Below, piece after piece: positions 1 through 5,850 of a stretch of DNA of 6,809 bases (its first letter is position 1; every line of letters starts with the position of its first letter). The notes under the pieces were generated by a model that saw nothing but the letters and a program-made list of their open reading frames with translations, ran no database searches and had not been told where the DNA came from. The translations under genes were made by a program, and so were the position numbers. Source of the stretch: Bacillota bacterium (GTDB taxonomy: Bacteria > Bacillota_A > Clostridia > Tissierellales > Peptoniphilaceae); the NCBI GenBank assembly GCA_023418535.1, contig JAEZZN010000013.1, forward strand, positions 1 through 6,809, given 5' to 3'.

Positions 1-119
1 GGATAATAGCAACAAATGCGATTAAGACCCGTATAAAAAAATAATTTATACAATCAAAGATGCAAACTAGGAATTTTATCATCAATCTGAGAGGTTTACA
101 CAAAAAAATTTACACTACC
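1..119. mobile_element. Possible insertion-sequence end (partial, no transposase recognised)
   Basis: The segment ends with two copies of TTTACAC (95-101 and 109-115) separated by an A-rich spacer and followed by ACTACC. From memory, this arrangement resembles the terminal repeats of IS256/mutator-type elements in low-GC Firmicutes. A short open frame (3-44, plus strand) ending in TAA could be the tail of a coding sequence that begins outside the window, but its 13 residues match no transposase I can name. The other end of the element lies outside the window, so neither the inverted repeat nor a target duplication can be verified. The element would abut or interrupt the decayed minus-strand coding relic that begins at 115. 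The call is tentative. Confidence 0.25.
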
Positions 120-345
120 ATCCAATATTATCTTTTATTATTTCATCAAAATTATATACATAACTTTTAGCCTTTTTTATAATATTGAAATTTTCATATA
201 TATTCTCAAAGGTGTATAAAAAAGACCATGAACATTTAAAATAATTATGTTTCATGTTAGCTATATTTTGCTGTTTTCTTTCTCTTTTTCTTCTTGTTCT
301 CTTTCAGAATCATATTTACACTTTAATTTAAAAAATATGATTTTT
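115..345 (-). pseudogene. Decayed 3' portion of the relaxase-region relic
   Basis: Read on the minus strand, this stretch has coding-like character in broken frames. A Lys/Glu-rich stretch (REQEEKEKENSK, about 303-265) stops at TAG, and a neighbouring frame continues as a 46-codon open frame (255-115). That frame contains WSFLYTFENIYENF and KAKSYVYNFDEIIKDN and ends in TAG directly against the IS-like end. No ribosome binding site precedes the ATG at 255. The charged, coiled-coil-like part would suit the C-terminal tail of MobA/MobL relaxases, which lies just upstream in the same orientation. The 46-residue piece is not recognised. I infer one decayed gene, possibly truncated by the mobile element. 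It could also be a separate small gene. Confidence 0.35.
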
Positions 346-382
346 CTTTAATATTTCTATGACTTTTATATCTATTCGTTGA

Positions 383-639
383 TTATATATTTTGTAGTAA
401 ACATGACTGTTTTTTATAGGCACTTGCTCCTAAATGAATTGTAGGTAATTCGTCTTCACCTTGTCTTTTATAGGAAAGATAATCTACTCTTTTTTCTTGT
501 CCATTTTTTCTAAATACGCATTACATATATTTGAAAATTTTTCTCTCAATTTTTCTGCATTACCTTTATCATTCCAATCGGTCAATTCTACTTTTCTTGT
601 TTTTGGTTTTCTATTTTTATTTAGAACTTTATTTCCTTT
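383..639 (-). pseudogene. MobA/MobL family relaxase fragment, frameshifted
   Basis: Two minus-strand frames together rebuild a recognisable part of a MobA/MobL relaxase, the enzyme that nicks and carries plasmid or integrative-element DNA at oriT. The first frame (639-484) contains VELTDWNDKGNAEKLRE and CNAYLEKM and ends at TAG (486-484). The adjacent frame continues from the same point with RVDYLSYKRQG and LPTIHLGA and ends at TAA (385-383). In intact family members these blocks are contiguous, in the form W-N-D, N-A-E-x-W-R, C-N-x-Y-L, R-S-Y-x-x-Q-G, P-T-I-H-L-G. Joining them requires one extra base in the A-run at 495-490. The catalytic N-terminal Tyr/His region is absent: TAA (642-640) lies just upstream and the DNA beyond it does not resemble the family. 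The gene is a dead remnant of a mobilisable plasmid or element. Confidence 0.75.
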
Positions 640-720
640 TTACATAATTTGCCTTTCATTAATCTCTATTTTTATTTTTTTTAGCTCTTTTTCTCTTTTA
701 AAATTTCTATATACTTTCAT

Positions 721-753
721 AAAAAAAAGCGATTAAGATTTTTCTTAATCGCT
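721..753 (-). terminator. Rho-independent terminator of the minus-strand operon
   Basis: A perfect 11-bp inverted repeat (AGCGATTAAGA at 728-738, TCTTAATCGCT at 743-753) encloses a 4-nt loop. Read on the minus strand it is followed at once by a run of eight T (728-721). It lies about 80 nt past the stop codon of the secreted-protein gene. There is no comparable T-run on the plus strand, so termination is directional. Confidence 0.9.
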
Positions 754-832
754 CTTAATTCTATCTAAATTTAAACAACTGTAAAAAGTCATTCTATATT
801 AGTTTGCCTTTTAAAACCAGTCTATATAATTT

Positions 833-1411
833 TTATTCAAATACTTTTGTACATTCATCAAGTCCAGTTACACTAAGTATTGCTCCTCCAACATAAGAAA
901 GTGCCTGAGCTAAACTAGGTTGTTTAGATGCCCATTCTGGTATCACTCCTGTTCTAACATAAGCTGCGATAGCAACTGCTAAGGATCTCACACCACCTGC
1001 TGCTTTTACTAATGCTTTCGCACCTTTAATTATAGCACCTGCTCCTCCTAAGAATAGTGCTATCGCTCCTATACATTTTACTCCTTCCCACCATCCTTGA
1101 GGAGATGCATTATTCCCATCATATTTATTAAATTCATTAAATTTTTGAACTTCCTCTTTACTATCAAAAAAGTAAATACCTTTATCATTTAAATAAGTTT
1201 CTATTTCGGCTTCAGATGCAGTTTCAAGCATTTCTTCTGGGACATTGTCAAGAACTATAAAAATTTTCTCCAAATCTTTTTCACTTATTCTTAAATTTTG
1301 AGTAACTTCGCTAACTTCATTTGCATGTGCCATTGTTGGTACAATTTGCAACATCATAGTAAACATAAGTACTATTGCTATTATTTTTTTAACTTTATTC
1401 TTTTTGTTCAT
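833..1411 (-). CDS. Secreted protein with hydrophobic cationic C-terminus; toxin/bacteriocin-precursor-like
   Basis: The product has 192 residues and matches no family I can name. It has a clear signal peptide: a Lys-rich start, a hydrophobic core (about 9-24) and a probable cleavage site after AHA (30). Residues 31-100 are acidic and hydrophilic. After an N-A-S-P-Q-G linker, residues 107-192 begin with a Trp pair. They contain long Gly/Ala/Ile-rich stretches (114-129, 142-151, 170-183) broken by several Lys/Arg and lack acidic residues until the end, with single cysteines at 113 and 187. The plan of signal peptide, acidic pro-region and amphipathic or membrane-active C-terminus resembles SdpC-type toxins and other secreted antimicrobial precursors. 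That is an inference from architecture only. The ATG at 1411 has AGGAGG (1425-1420) 8 nt upstream. The start overlaps the stop of the upstream membrane-protein gene by one base, implying translational coupling. Confidence 0.8.
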   Translation of the reverse strand: MNKKNKVKKIIAIVLMFTMMLQIVPTMAHANEVSEVTQNLRISEKDLEKIFIVLDNVPEEMLETASEAEIETYLNDKGIYFFDSKEEVQKFNEFNKYDGNNASPQGWWEGVKCIGAIALFLGGAGAIIKGAKALVKAAGGVRSLAVAIAAYVRTGVIPEWASKQPSLAQALSYVGGAILSVTGLDECTKVFE

Positions 1412-1782
1412 TATTGATTCCTCCTAATTAACTGTTGTATCAAAATATATCCATATATTATTATAATCGATATACAAAATACTATTAATAACTTTAAACT
1501 TTCTATTTTCATTATTTTAATTATGAAAAAAGAAACTATCATCAACAATTGAATTATAATACTGAGTTTTTGAGGTTTAGTTGTTTTTAATAAAACATTA
1601 GATGATATAAATCCAATTGCTAAAATTGAGTATATTAAGTAATAATAATCTTTATTAAAAATAGATATAATCCCATTTATACAAAATAGTACTAAGCAAA
1701 AAATCCATATTCCCTTATCTTTAAGATAAGTCCTTCTACTATCTCCATTCTTATTCCTTTGAGGATTGTTATAATTATTCAT
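1411..1782 (-). CDS. Small four-helix integral membrane protein; possible immunity/partner protein
   Basis: From the ATG at 1782 the product has 123 residues. An in-frame ATG at 1800 is less likely, because a strong ribosome binding site (AAGGGGG, about 1797-1791) sits inside that extension, 8 nt before the ATG at 1782. After a polar, Asn/Arg/Lys-rich N-terminus of about 25 residues, four hydrophobic helices follow at roughly 26-43, 46-65, 73-91 and 97-119. They are connected by short loops, and the protein ends in R-R-N-Q. No enzymatic motif or known family is seen. It is the first gene of a two-gene operon, and its last codons contain the ribosome binding site of the secreted-protein gene. 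Small multi-pass proteins encoded next to secreted hydrophobic peptides are often immunity or export factors, so it may protect the producer. This is inferred from context only. Confidence 0.75.
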   Translation of the reverse strand: MNNYNNPQRNKNGDSRRTYLKDKGIWIFCLVLFCINGIISIFNKDYYYLIYSILAIGFISSNVLLKTTKPQKLSIIIQLLMIVSFFIIKIMKIESLKLLIVFCISIIIIYGYILIQQLIRRNQ

Positions 1783-1854
1783 AAACTTTACCCCCTTCAT
1801 TGTATTGTAACCAATTAAAATTTATTTTTTACCTTTGCAATTATAATCAGGATA

Positions 1855-1883
1855 ACTATACGTTTATGTATTATTTAGGTCAA
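1855..1883 (-). promoter_or_regulatory. Sigma-A-type promoter for the membrane/secreted protein operon
   Basis: On the minus strand, TTGACC (1883-1878) and TATAGT (1860-1855) are separated by exactly 17 bp, close to the sigma-A consensus. Transcription would start near 1848 and give a leader of about 65 nt before the ATG at 1782. A second TATAAT-like hexamer (about 1846-1841) has no good -35 partner. Confidence 0.65.
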
Positions 1884-1888
1884 AGATT

Positions 1889-2041
1889 TTATATAGAAAT
1901 GCTTAATGGGTTCGATGCATAATTTGCAATCTTTAATGTTGGAATTGTTTTTTCAATTTCTATCTTATTTATACTAACCCTTTATATTATAATTTTTTCC
2001 CTAATCGATGTTGAAACAAATCCAACAGTTTGCTTTACTCC
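1889..2041 (-). pseudogene. Decayed coding relic, family unknown
   Basis: One minus-strand frame reads as plausible protein on both sides of an internal TAA. First comes GVKQTVGFVSTSIREK, then after the stop INKIEIEKTIPTLKIANY and an ending at TAA (1891-1889). There is no ribosome binding site or intact start. The amino-acid composition is more protein-like than expected for random AT-rich DNA, so I read it as a remnant gene with a nonsense mutation. The family is not recognised. It abuts the promoter of the minus-strand operon. Confidence 0.3.
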
Positions 2042-2140
2042 GAAGTTTTATTTTTCAATAATCTTTTATCTCTTTTGTTTGTTTGATTAACTTAAGTTTA
2101 CCATAATTATATTTAATTGTTAAGTTTTTTATAACTTATA

Positions 2141-2351
2141 TTATATTTTTCTTCCAGTTGGTTGCTCTCCGGTATAATATTTTAATGGTATTCCATATTT
2201 TATTAAGCGCTTTTCTCTTTCTTTCTTTATTTATTTCTAATCGATTAGATTTATATTTATCTTAATACCATTTTTGCTTGACCATTTCTATTCTTTCTAG
2301 ATAATTTTCTCTCAGCCTTTCTTTCTTTTTTATTCTTTTTTCTTCTTCAAA
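2141..2351 (-). pseudogene. Decayed coding relic ending in a YGIPLKYYTGEQPTGRK-like tail
   Basis: On the minus strand, an Arg/Lys/Glu-rich helical stretch (from about 2351, containing RLRENYLERIEMVKQKW) runs into TAA (2264-2262). Coding character resumes beyond it in the same frame. A neighbouring frame, reached near the GA-rich tract at about 2212-2225, gives YGIPLKYYTGEQPTGRK and ends at TAA (2143-2141). The compact Pro/Gly/Tyr/Arg-rich tail looks like a conserved protein terminus rather than chance, but I cannot name the family. At least one nonsense mutation and one frameshift are present. The same orientation and decay as the relaxase relic suggest a shared mobile-element origin. Confidence 0.4.
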
Positions 2352-2418
2352 TGTGAAAAAAAATTGTATAAAATTTATTATCATATAAGCTATTCAAATT
2401 TTACTATATGTGGTGTAC

Positions 2419-2424
2419 TATAAT
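2419..2424 (+). promoter_or_regulatory. Likely -10 box of the mupG-type operon
   Basis: TATAAT lies 22 nt before the ATG at 2447. No good -35 is seen at 16-18 bp upstream, although TTCAAA occurs 20 bp upstream. Transcription would start near 2431, inside the longer possible reading frame that begins at 2408. This argues for the start at 2447. Confidence 0.4.
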
Positions 2425-2446
2425 AAAAAAAACTGAAAGGAAATTT

Positions 2447-3541
2447 ATGAGAAGATTAGGAATATCAGTATACCCCGAACACAGCAGTGAGAAAGAATAT
2501 TTAGACTATATTGAGTTGGCAAGCAAGTATGGATTTAAGAGAATATTTACATGCTTTTTATCGGCGAGCCGTGATTCGGAGAAATTAAAACAAAAATTCA
2601 TGCCTTTTTTTAATAGAGCACACGAGCTCGGATTTGAAATAAGTGCAGATACCAATAATGATGTATTTGCTTCATTGGGTATAACTACAAGCGATATTAA
2701 ATATTTAAAGGATATTGGTATAGATATTGTAAGATTAGATGGAAGATTCACGCAGATAGAAGAAATAGGACTTACTAATAATCCATACGGAATAAAGGTA
2801 GAATTTAATGCAAGCAGAGATAGTTATCTAGAAGATCTTATTAGACATGGTGCTAACAAAAGGAATATTCTGGTTTGCCATAATTTTTATCCTCAGCTTT
2901 ATTCAGGACTATCATTGAAAACGTTTGAAAGATTTAATAAAAAGTGGATAGAGTTAGGCGTTAGAAATGCTGCTTTCATATCGAGCAATGCAAGCAATAC
3001 ATTTGGCCCATGGCCGGTATCAGATGGATTGGTTACTTTAGAAGAGCATAGAGGATTGCCAATAGATGTACAAGCAAGACATATGATATCTATGGAATGT
3101 ATTGATGATATTTTTATAGGAAATGCATTTGCAACGGAAGAAGAATTAAAAAGTCTTTCTGAAATAGATTTAAGTGTAACTTCTTTAAAAGTTAACATTA
3201 GTAGTGGAATATCAAGATTAGAAGATGAACTTGTATTTGGGTATAACTTAAGTGGAAGAGATGATGAAAGTGAATACTATATAAGATGTAGCAAAACTAG
3301 ACTAGCTGGTAAAGGAAATATAATGCCAAGACAAATTAATGATAAATATCTAAAACGTGGAGATGTTGTTATCGTGAATGATAATTTAAAACATTATGCA
3401 GGAGAAATAGAAATAATACTAAAAGATATCCCAAATGATGGAACTAGAAACTTGATTGGGCATATTTCAAATCATGAAGATTTAATACTTAATGAGATGG
3501 AAAAACATCATGATCATACATTTAGGATAATTAAGGAGTGA
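2447..3541 (+). CDS. MupG/DUF871 family TIM-barrel phospho-glycosidase
   Basis: The product has 364 residues and belongs to the DUF871 family (GH170). Its characterised member, MupG, is a cytoplasmic 6-phospho-N-acetylmuramidase that cleaves MurNAc-6-phosphate-GlcNAc during cell-wall recycling. The N-terminal TIM barrel (about 1-235) begins with the family signature GISVYPEHSS and contains CHNFYPQLYSGLS (144-156) and GPWPVSDGLVTLEEHRGLPI (187-206). A C-terminal beta-rich domain (about 240-364) follows. The length matches family members of about 350-360 residues, and there is no signal peptide. The start at 2447 is chosen over an in-frame ATG at 2408: AAAGGAAA precedes it, the family motif begins immediately after it, and the -10 box lies inside the longer version. 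The glycosylasparaginase gene starts one base after the stop, so the actual substrate may be another phosphorylated amino-sugar disaccharide. Confidence 0.9.
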   Translation: MRRLGISVYPEHSSEKEYLDYIELASKYGFKRIFTCFLSASRDSEKLKQKFMPFFNRAHELGFEISADTNNDVFASLGITTSDIKYLKDIGIDIVRLDGRFTQIEEIGLTNNPYGIKVEFNASRDSYLEDLIRHGANKRNILVCHNFYPQLYSGLSLKTFERFNKKWIELGVRNAAFISSNASNTFGPWPVSDGLVTLEEHRGLPIDVQARHMISMECIDDIFIGNAFATEEELKSLSEIDLSVTSLKVNISSGISRLEDELVFGYNLSGRDDESEYYIRCSKTRLAGKGNIMPRQINDKYLKRGDVVIVNDNLKHYAGEIEIILKDIPNDGTRNLIGHISNHEDLILNEMEKHHDHTFRIIKE

Positions 3542-3542
3542 T

Positions 3543-4493
3543 ATGTTTGGAATTATAGCAACTTGGAGGATGGCGCTTGAAGGAATACAAAAAGTTACAC
3601 CATCGCTAAAAGATAGAGAACAGTCTGATATATCTATTGTGAATGCAATCAAAGAAGTTGAAAATTTTGAATATTATAAAAGCGTCGGATATGGGGGACT
3701 ACCTAATAAAGAAATGGTAGTAGAACTTGATGCAGGATTTATGGATGGCGATAATTTTAACATTGGAATGATTGGAGCCATCAAAGATTTCGAAAATCCT
3801 ATTGAGATTGCAAGAAGGTTGGCAGAAGATAAGGTTAATAACTTCCTTGTTGATACTGGTGCAGAAAAATATGCAAGTATAAATGGCTTTAATAGAAAAA
3901 ATATGCTTACTAGTAGGGCTAAGATTCATTATAAAAATAAGTTAGAAGAATTAAAGGAATCGCAGATAAAGCCATATGATGGCCATGATACAGTTGGAAT
4001 GGTTTGTTTAGATGTTTATGGAAAGATATGTTCAGCAACATCAACAAGTGGATTATTCATGAAACATCCTGGAAGATTAGGAGATTCGCCAATTGTAGGG
4101 TCTGGATTTTATGCAGACTCTAGTATTGGAGGAGCTTGTGCAACAGGTCTTGGAGAAGACATAATGAAAGGATGTGCATCGTATGAGATTGTGAGGCTTA
4201 TGGGAGATGGGAAGAATCCTCAAGAAGCCTGTGAAACGGTAGTATATAACTTAAATAAAAAGTTGAGTGAACGTAGAGGTAATTGTGGAGATATTTCAGT
4301 TGTAGCTATGGATAAAAATGGCGAATGGGGATGCGCTACCAACATAGATGGATTTTCATTTGTTGTAGCTACAGAGCAATTAGAACCAACTGTTTTTTTA
4401 GTATCAAGAGAAAATAAAAAAATGGTATTTAAAAAAGCCGATGAAAAATGGATGAAAGAATATATGGAATCAAGAATGAGACCATTAGAGTGA
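3543..4493 (+). CDS. N4-(beta-N-acetylglucosaminyl)-L-asparaginase (glycosylasparaginase)
   Basis: The product has 316 residues and is an N-terminal-nucleophile hydrolase of the asparaginase_2 family. Members hydrolyse the bond between asparagine and GlcNAc, releasing aspartate and the amino sugar. The GHDTVGMV motif places the nucleophile at Thr150, which is exposed by autocleavage after Asp149. SATSTSG (164-170), HPGRLGDSPIVGSGFYAD (175-192) and GGACATGLGED (196-206) match the bacterial aspartylglucosaminidase substrate-binding region. W8 near the start also fits the family. The Flavobacterium enzyme is exported, but this one has no signal peptide, so it should act in the cytoplasm on imported substrate. 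AAGGAG (3533-3538) overlaps the end of the preceding gene, and the CutC-type gene follows after 6 nt. Isoaspartyl peptidase is the alternative, but the H-x-G-R-x-G-D-S-P-I segment favours glycosylasparaginase. Confidence 0.92.
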   Translation: MFGIIATWRMALEGIQKVTPSLKDREQSDISIVNAIKEVENFEYYKSVGYGGLPNKEMVVELDAGFMDGDNFNIGMIGAIKDFENPIEIARRLAEDKVNNFLVDTGAEKYASINGFNRKNMLTSRAKIHYKNKLEELKESQIKPYDGHDTVGMVCLDVYGKICSATSTSGLFMKHPGRLGDSPIVGSGFYADSSIGGACATGLGEDIMKGCASYEIVRLMGDGKNPQEACETVVYNLNKKLSERRGNCGDISVVAMDKNGEWGCATNIDGFSFVVATEQLEPTVFLVSRENKKMVFKKADEKWMKEYMESRMRPLE

Positions 4494-4499
4494 GGGAGT

Positions 4500-5249
4500 A
4501 TGTTAGTAGAAATTTGTGCAGGAAGTTTAAAAGATTGTATAAATGCATATAATGGTGGAGCTAAAAGAGTTGAATTAAATGCAGCGTTGTACTTAGGCGG
4601 GCTTACACCAAGCATAGCAACATTAAGATTAGTAAAAGAAAAAACTGATTTAAAAGTTATAAGTATGGTTAGACCTAGGGCAGCAGGATTTATATATAAT
4701 TCATATGAACTTGAAGAAATATTTGAATCTGCAAAAGAGCTACTTGAGAATGGAAGTGATGGTTTAGCATTTGGTTTTTTGAATAAAGACTTAACTATAG
4801 ATGTTAACAATACTGAAAAAATGGTTAGATTAATCCATAGTTATAATAAAGAAGCAGTGTTTCATAAAGCATTTGATATTACAAAAAATATATTTGAGTC
4901 TATAGAAACATTGATCAATTTAAATGTAGATAGAGTTTTAACAAGTGGTGGAAATAAAAATGTTGAATTAGGAAAAGAGAACCTAAAAAAATTACAAGAC
5001 ATGTATGGGAATAAAATAGAAATACTTGCAGGGGGCGGAGTGAGAAATAACTCAATAAAATCAATAATAGAATATACTGGAATATCTCAAATACACTCTT
5101 CTTGTAAAGACTTTGAAGAAGATATTAGCACAAGTAATGATAATCTTAGTTATAGTTATCTTGAAGGAGAAAATATTAATAAATATGATATCGTTTCAGA
5201 GATGAAAGTAAAAGACTTAATAAATTTAGTAGATAAAAATTTAATATAA
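4500..5249 (+). CDS. CutC family TIM-barrel protein
   Basis: The product has 249 residues and matches the CutC family in length and motifs: LVEICAGS at the start, RVELNAALYLGGLTPS (23-38), MVRPR (56-60), FGFLNKD (91-97), FHKAFDIT (121-128), VLTSGG (146-151), AGGGVR (177-182) and HSS (199-201), all at predicted strand ends of a TIM barrel. The family is traditionally called copper homeostasis protein, from an E. coli genetic study. That role is disputed, and no metal-resistance gene is nearby. The position that I recall as usually Cys after R-x-E-L is Asn27 here. It is the last gene of an operon with two amino-sugar glycoconjugate hydrolases, and GAGGGAG (4492-4498) precedes the ATG. A catalytic role in the same catabolic pathway is more plausible than copper handling, but the reaction is unknown. 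Confidence 0.9.
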   Translation: MLVEICAGSLKDCINAYNGGAKRVELNAALYLGGLTPSIATLRLVKEKTDLKVISMVRPRAAGFIYNSYELEEIFESAKELLENGSDGLAFGFLNKDLTIDVNNTEKMVRLIHSYNKEAVFHKAFDITKNIFESIETLINLNVDRVLTSGGNKNVELGKENLKKLQDMYGNKIEILAGGGVRNNSIKSIIEYTGISQIHSSCKDFEEDISTSNDNLSYSYLEGENINKYDIVSEMKVKDLINLVDKNLI

Positions 5250-5262
5250 AAAATTGTGCAAT

Positions 5263-5290
5263 TTGACAATTAGAGAGTGACAATTATATT
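5263..5290 (+). promoter_or_regulatory. Sigma-A-type promoter of the HTH-cytidylyltransferase operon
   Basis: A perfect TTGACA (5263-5268) is separated by 16 bp from TATATT (5285-5290). Transcription would start near 5297 and give a leader of about 125 nt before the ATG at 5422. Both hexamers overlap copies of a TGACAATTA direct repeat. No convincing terminator separates this promoter from the CutC-type gene, so read-through is possible. Confidence 0.6.
5264..5286 (+). repeat. Direct repeat TGACAATTA x2 across the promoter
   Basis: Two exact copies of TGACAATTA (5264-5272 and 5278-5286) lie 14 bp apart centre to centre, one overlapping the -35 box and the other the -10 box. They may be regulator half-sites, although AT-rich composition makes chance repetition possible. 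Confidence 0.4.
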
Positions 5291-5316
5291 TTTTTGGATT
5301 TTTTTCGCTTAAAAAA

Positions 5317-5330
5317 CACAATATATTGTG
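5317..5330. promoter_or_regulatory. Perfect 14-bp palindrome, possible operator
   Basis: CACAATATATTGTG is a perfect inverted repeat without spacer. It lies about 20-30 bp downstream of the predicted transcription start of the HTH operon, a position where a bound repressor would block elongation. The HTH protein encoded about 90 bp downstream, or another dimeric regulator, could bind it. This is inferred from symmetry and position only. Confidence 0.35.
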
Positions 5331-5348
5331 GTGAAATTTAAAATGTAT

Positions 5349-5385
5349 CCGAAAATCGGCGCTGTGGGAACGAAAGTTTCCTACA
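5349..5385 (+). promoter_or_regulatory. Two-hairpin structured 5' leader, possible cis-regulatory RNA
   Basis: Hairpin 1 is CCGA/TCGG with an AAA loop (5349-5359). Hairpin 2 (5363-5385) pairs TGTGGGAAC with GTTTCC-T-ACA through nine base pairs, including one G-U and one bulged T5382, closed by a GAAA (GNRA) tetraloop at 5372-5375. This 37-nt block is much more GC-rich than the flanking DNA and lies in the untranslated leader, ending 36 nt before the ATG. There is no U-tract, so it is not an intrinsic terminator. It fits no riboswitch class I can recognise. It could be a regulatory RNA element, an mRNA-stabilising structure or a protein-binding site. Confidence 0.45.
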
Positions 5386-5421
5386 CTACCATATTGATAA
5401 AAATTTATTTGAGGTTAATAT

Positions 5422-5850
5422 ATGGGTATGGATTTGAACACAATAATGTCTTATATTGATAATCCTTATGAATATCTTGATGAGCTTGGAAAACAAGAAG
5501 ACTATTGCTATAAAGAATTAAAAAGGCAAAAAGAACTTTTGAAAATGACAAATGAAGATGTGCGCATAAGAGAGGTTGGAGAATATCAGATAAGAACAAC
5601 AAGAGAAAAGTATTTTACTGATATGATAAGAGAGATAGAAGAAAAAAGGAGGAAAATGGTAGAACTCTCAAAAGCATATACTGAGCTAAATAAGCTTACA
5701 CGTGATATTTTAAAGGAACTATATTTGAATATGAAAACATGGGAATGCGTACAATCAGAATTACAAATAAGCAGAACAACTGTATCTAGGCATAGAAACA
5801 AAGCTATAAAAGAATTTAAAAAAGTATTGCCAGATATTGAGGTGAATTAA
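5422..5850 (+). CDS. Small helix-turn-helix protein, ArpU/sigma-region-4-like
   Basis: The product has 142 residues. The first two thirds (about 15-95) are highly charged and predicted helical or coiled-coil, with many Glu/Lys/Arg. The C-terminal part (about 90-135) reads LTRDILKELYLNMKTWECV, then QISRTTVSRHRNKAIKEF (115-132). The latter is a typical sigma-region-4-like helix-turn-helix whose recognition helix is around SRTTVSRHRNKA. The layout resembles ArpU and DUF1492-type proteins, which are often phage late regulators, but family membership is not certain. The start at 5422 has GAGG 7 nt upstream; the ATG at 5428 would be too far from it. The stop codon shares its last A with the start of the cytidylyltransferase gene. 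No phage structural genes are nearby, so it may be a captured phage-type regulator. Confidence 0.75.
   Translation: MGMDLNTIMSYIDNPYEYLDELGKQEDYCYKELKRQKELLKMTNEDVRIREVGEYQIRTTREKYFTDMIREIEEKRRKMVELSKAYTELNKLTRDILKELYLNMKTWECVQSELQISRTTVSRHRNKAIKEFKKVLPDIEVN

Noticed and set aside
461..736. 91-residue plus-strand open frame rich in Phe, Leu and Ser
   Set aside because: It lies opposite the relaxase relic and runs into the minus-strand terminator. Its Phe/Ser/Leu bias is what the complement of Lys/Glu-rich coding DNA produces, and no ribosome binding site is seen.
2236..2249. Perfect palindrome TCTAATCGATTAGA
   Set aside because: It lies inside a decayed coding relic, far from any predicted promoter, and has no partner copy. 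It is probably chance in AT-rich DNA.
2408..2446. Upstream in-frame ATG extending the MupG-type protein by 13 residues
   Set aside because: The -10 box lies inside it, no ribosome binding site precedes it, and the family signature starts right after the ATG at 2447, which has AAAGGAAA upstream.
4220..4810. 196-residue minus-strand open frame
   Set aside because: It is antisense to the glycosylasparaginase and CutC genes, whose family motifs are unambiguous. Its Ser/Phe/Leu/Ile-rich composition is typical of a shadow frame.
5252..5307. AATTGT/ACAATT inverted repeat with T-rich DNA downstream, considered as a terminator of the MupG-CutC operon
   Set aside because: The stem is only six AT-rich pairs, and the T-tract is not adjacent when the nearest arms pair. 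The same bases form a better promoter, TTGACA-16-TATATT.
5373..5400. CTACACTACCAT near the HTH gene resembling TACACTACCAT at the IS-like end (111-121), considered as a second element end
   Set aside because: The shared match is only about 11 bp. In the HTH leader its first bases form part of a hairpin, and the paired TTTACAC motif is absent.
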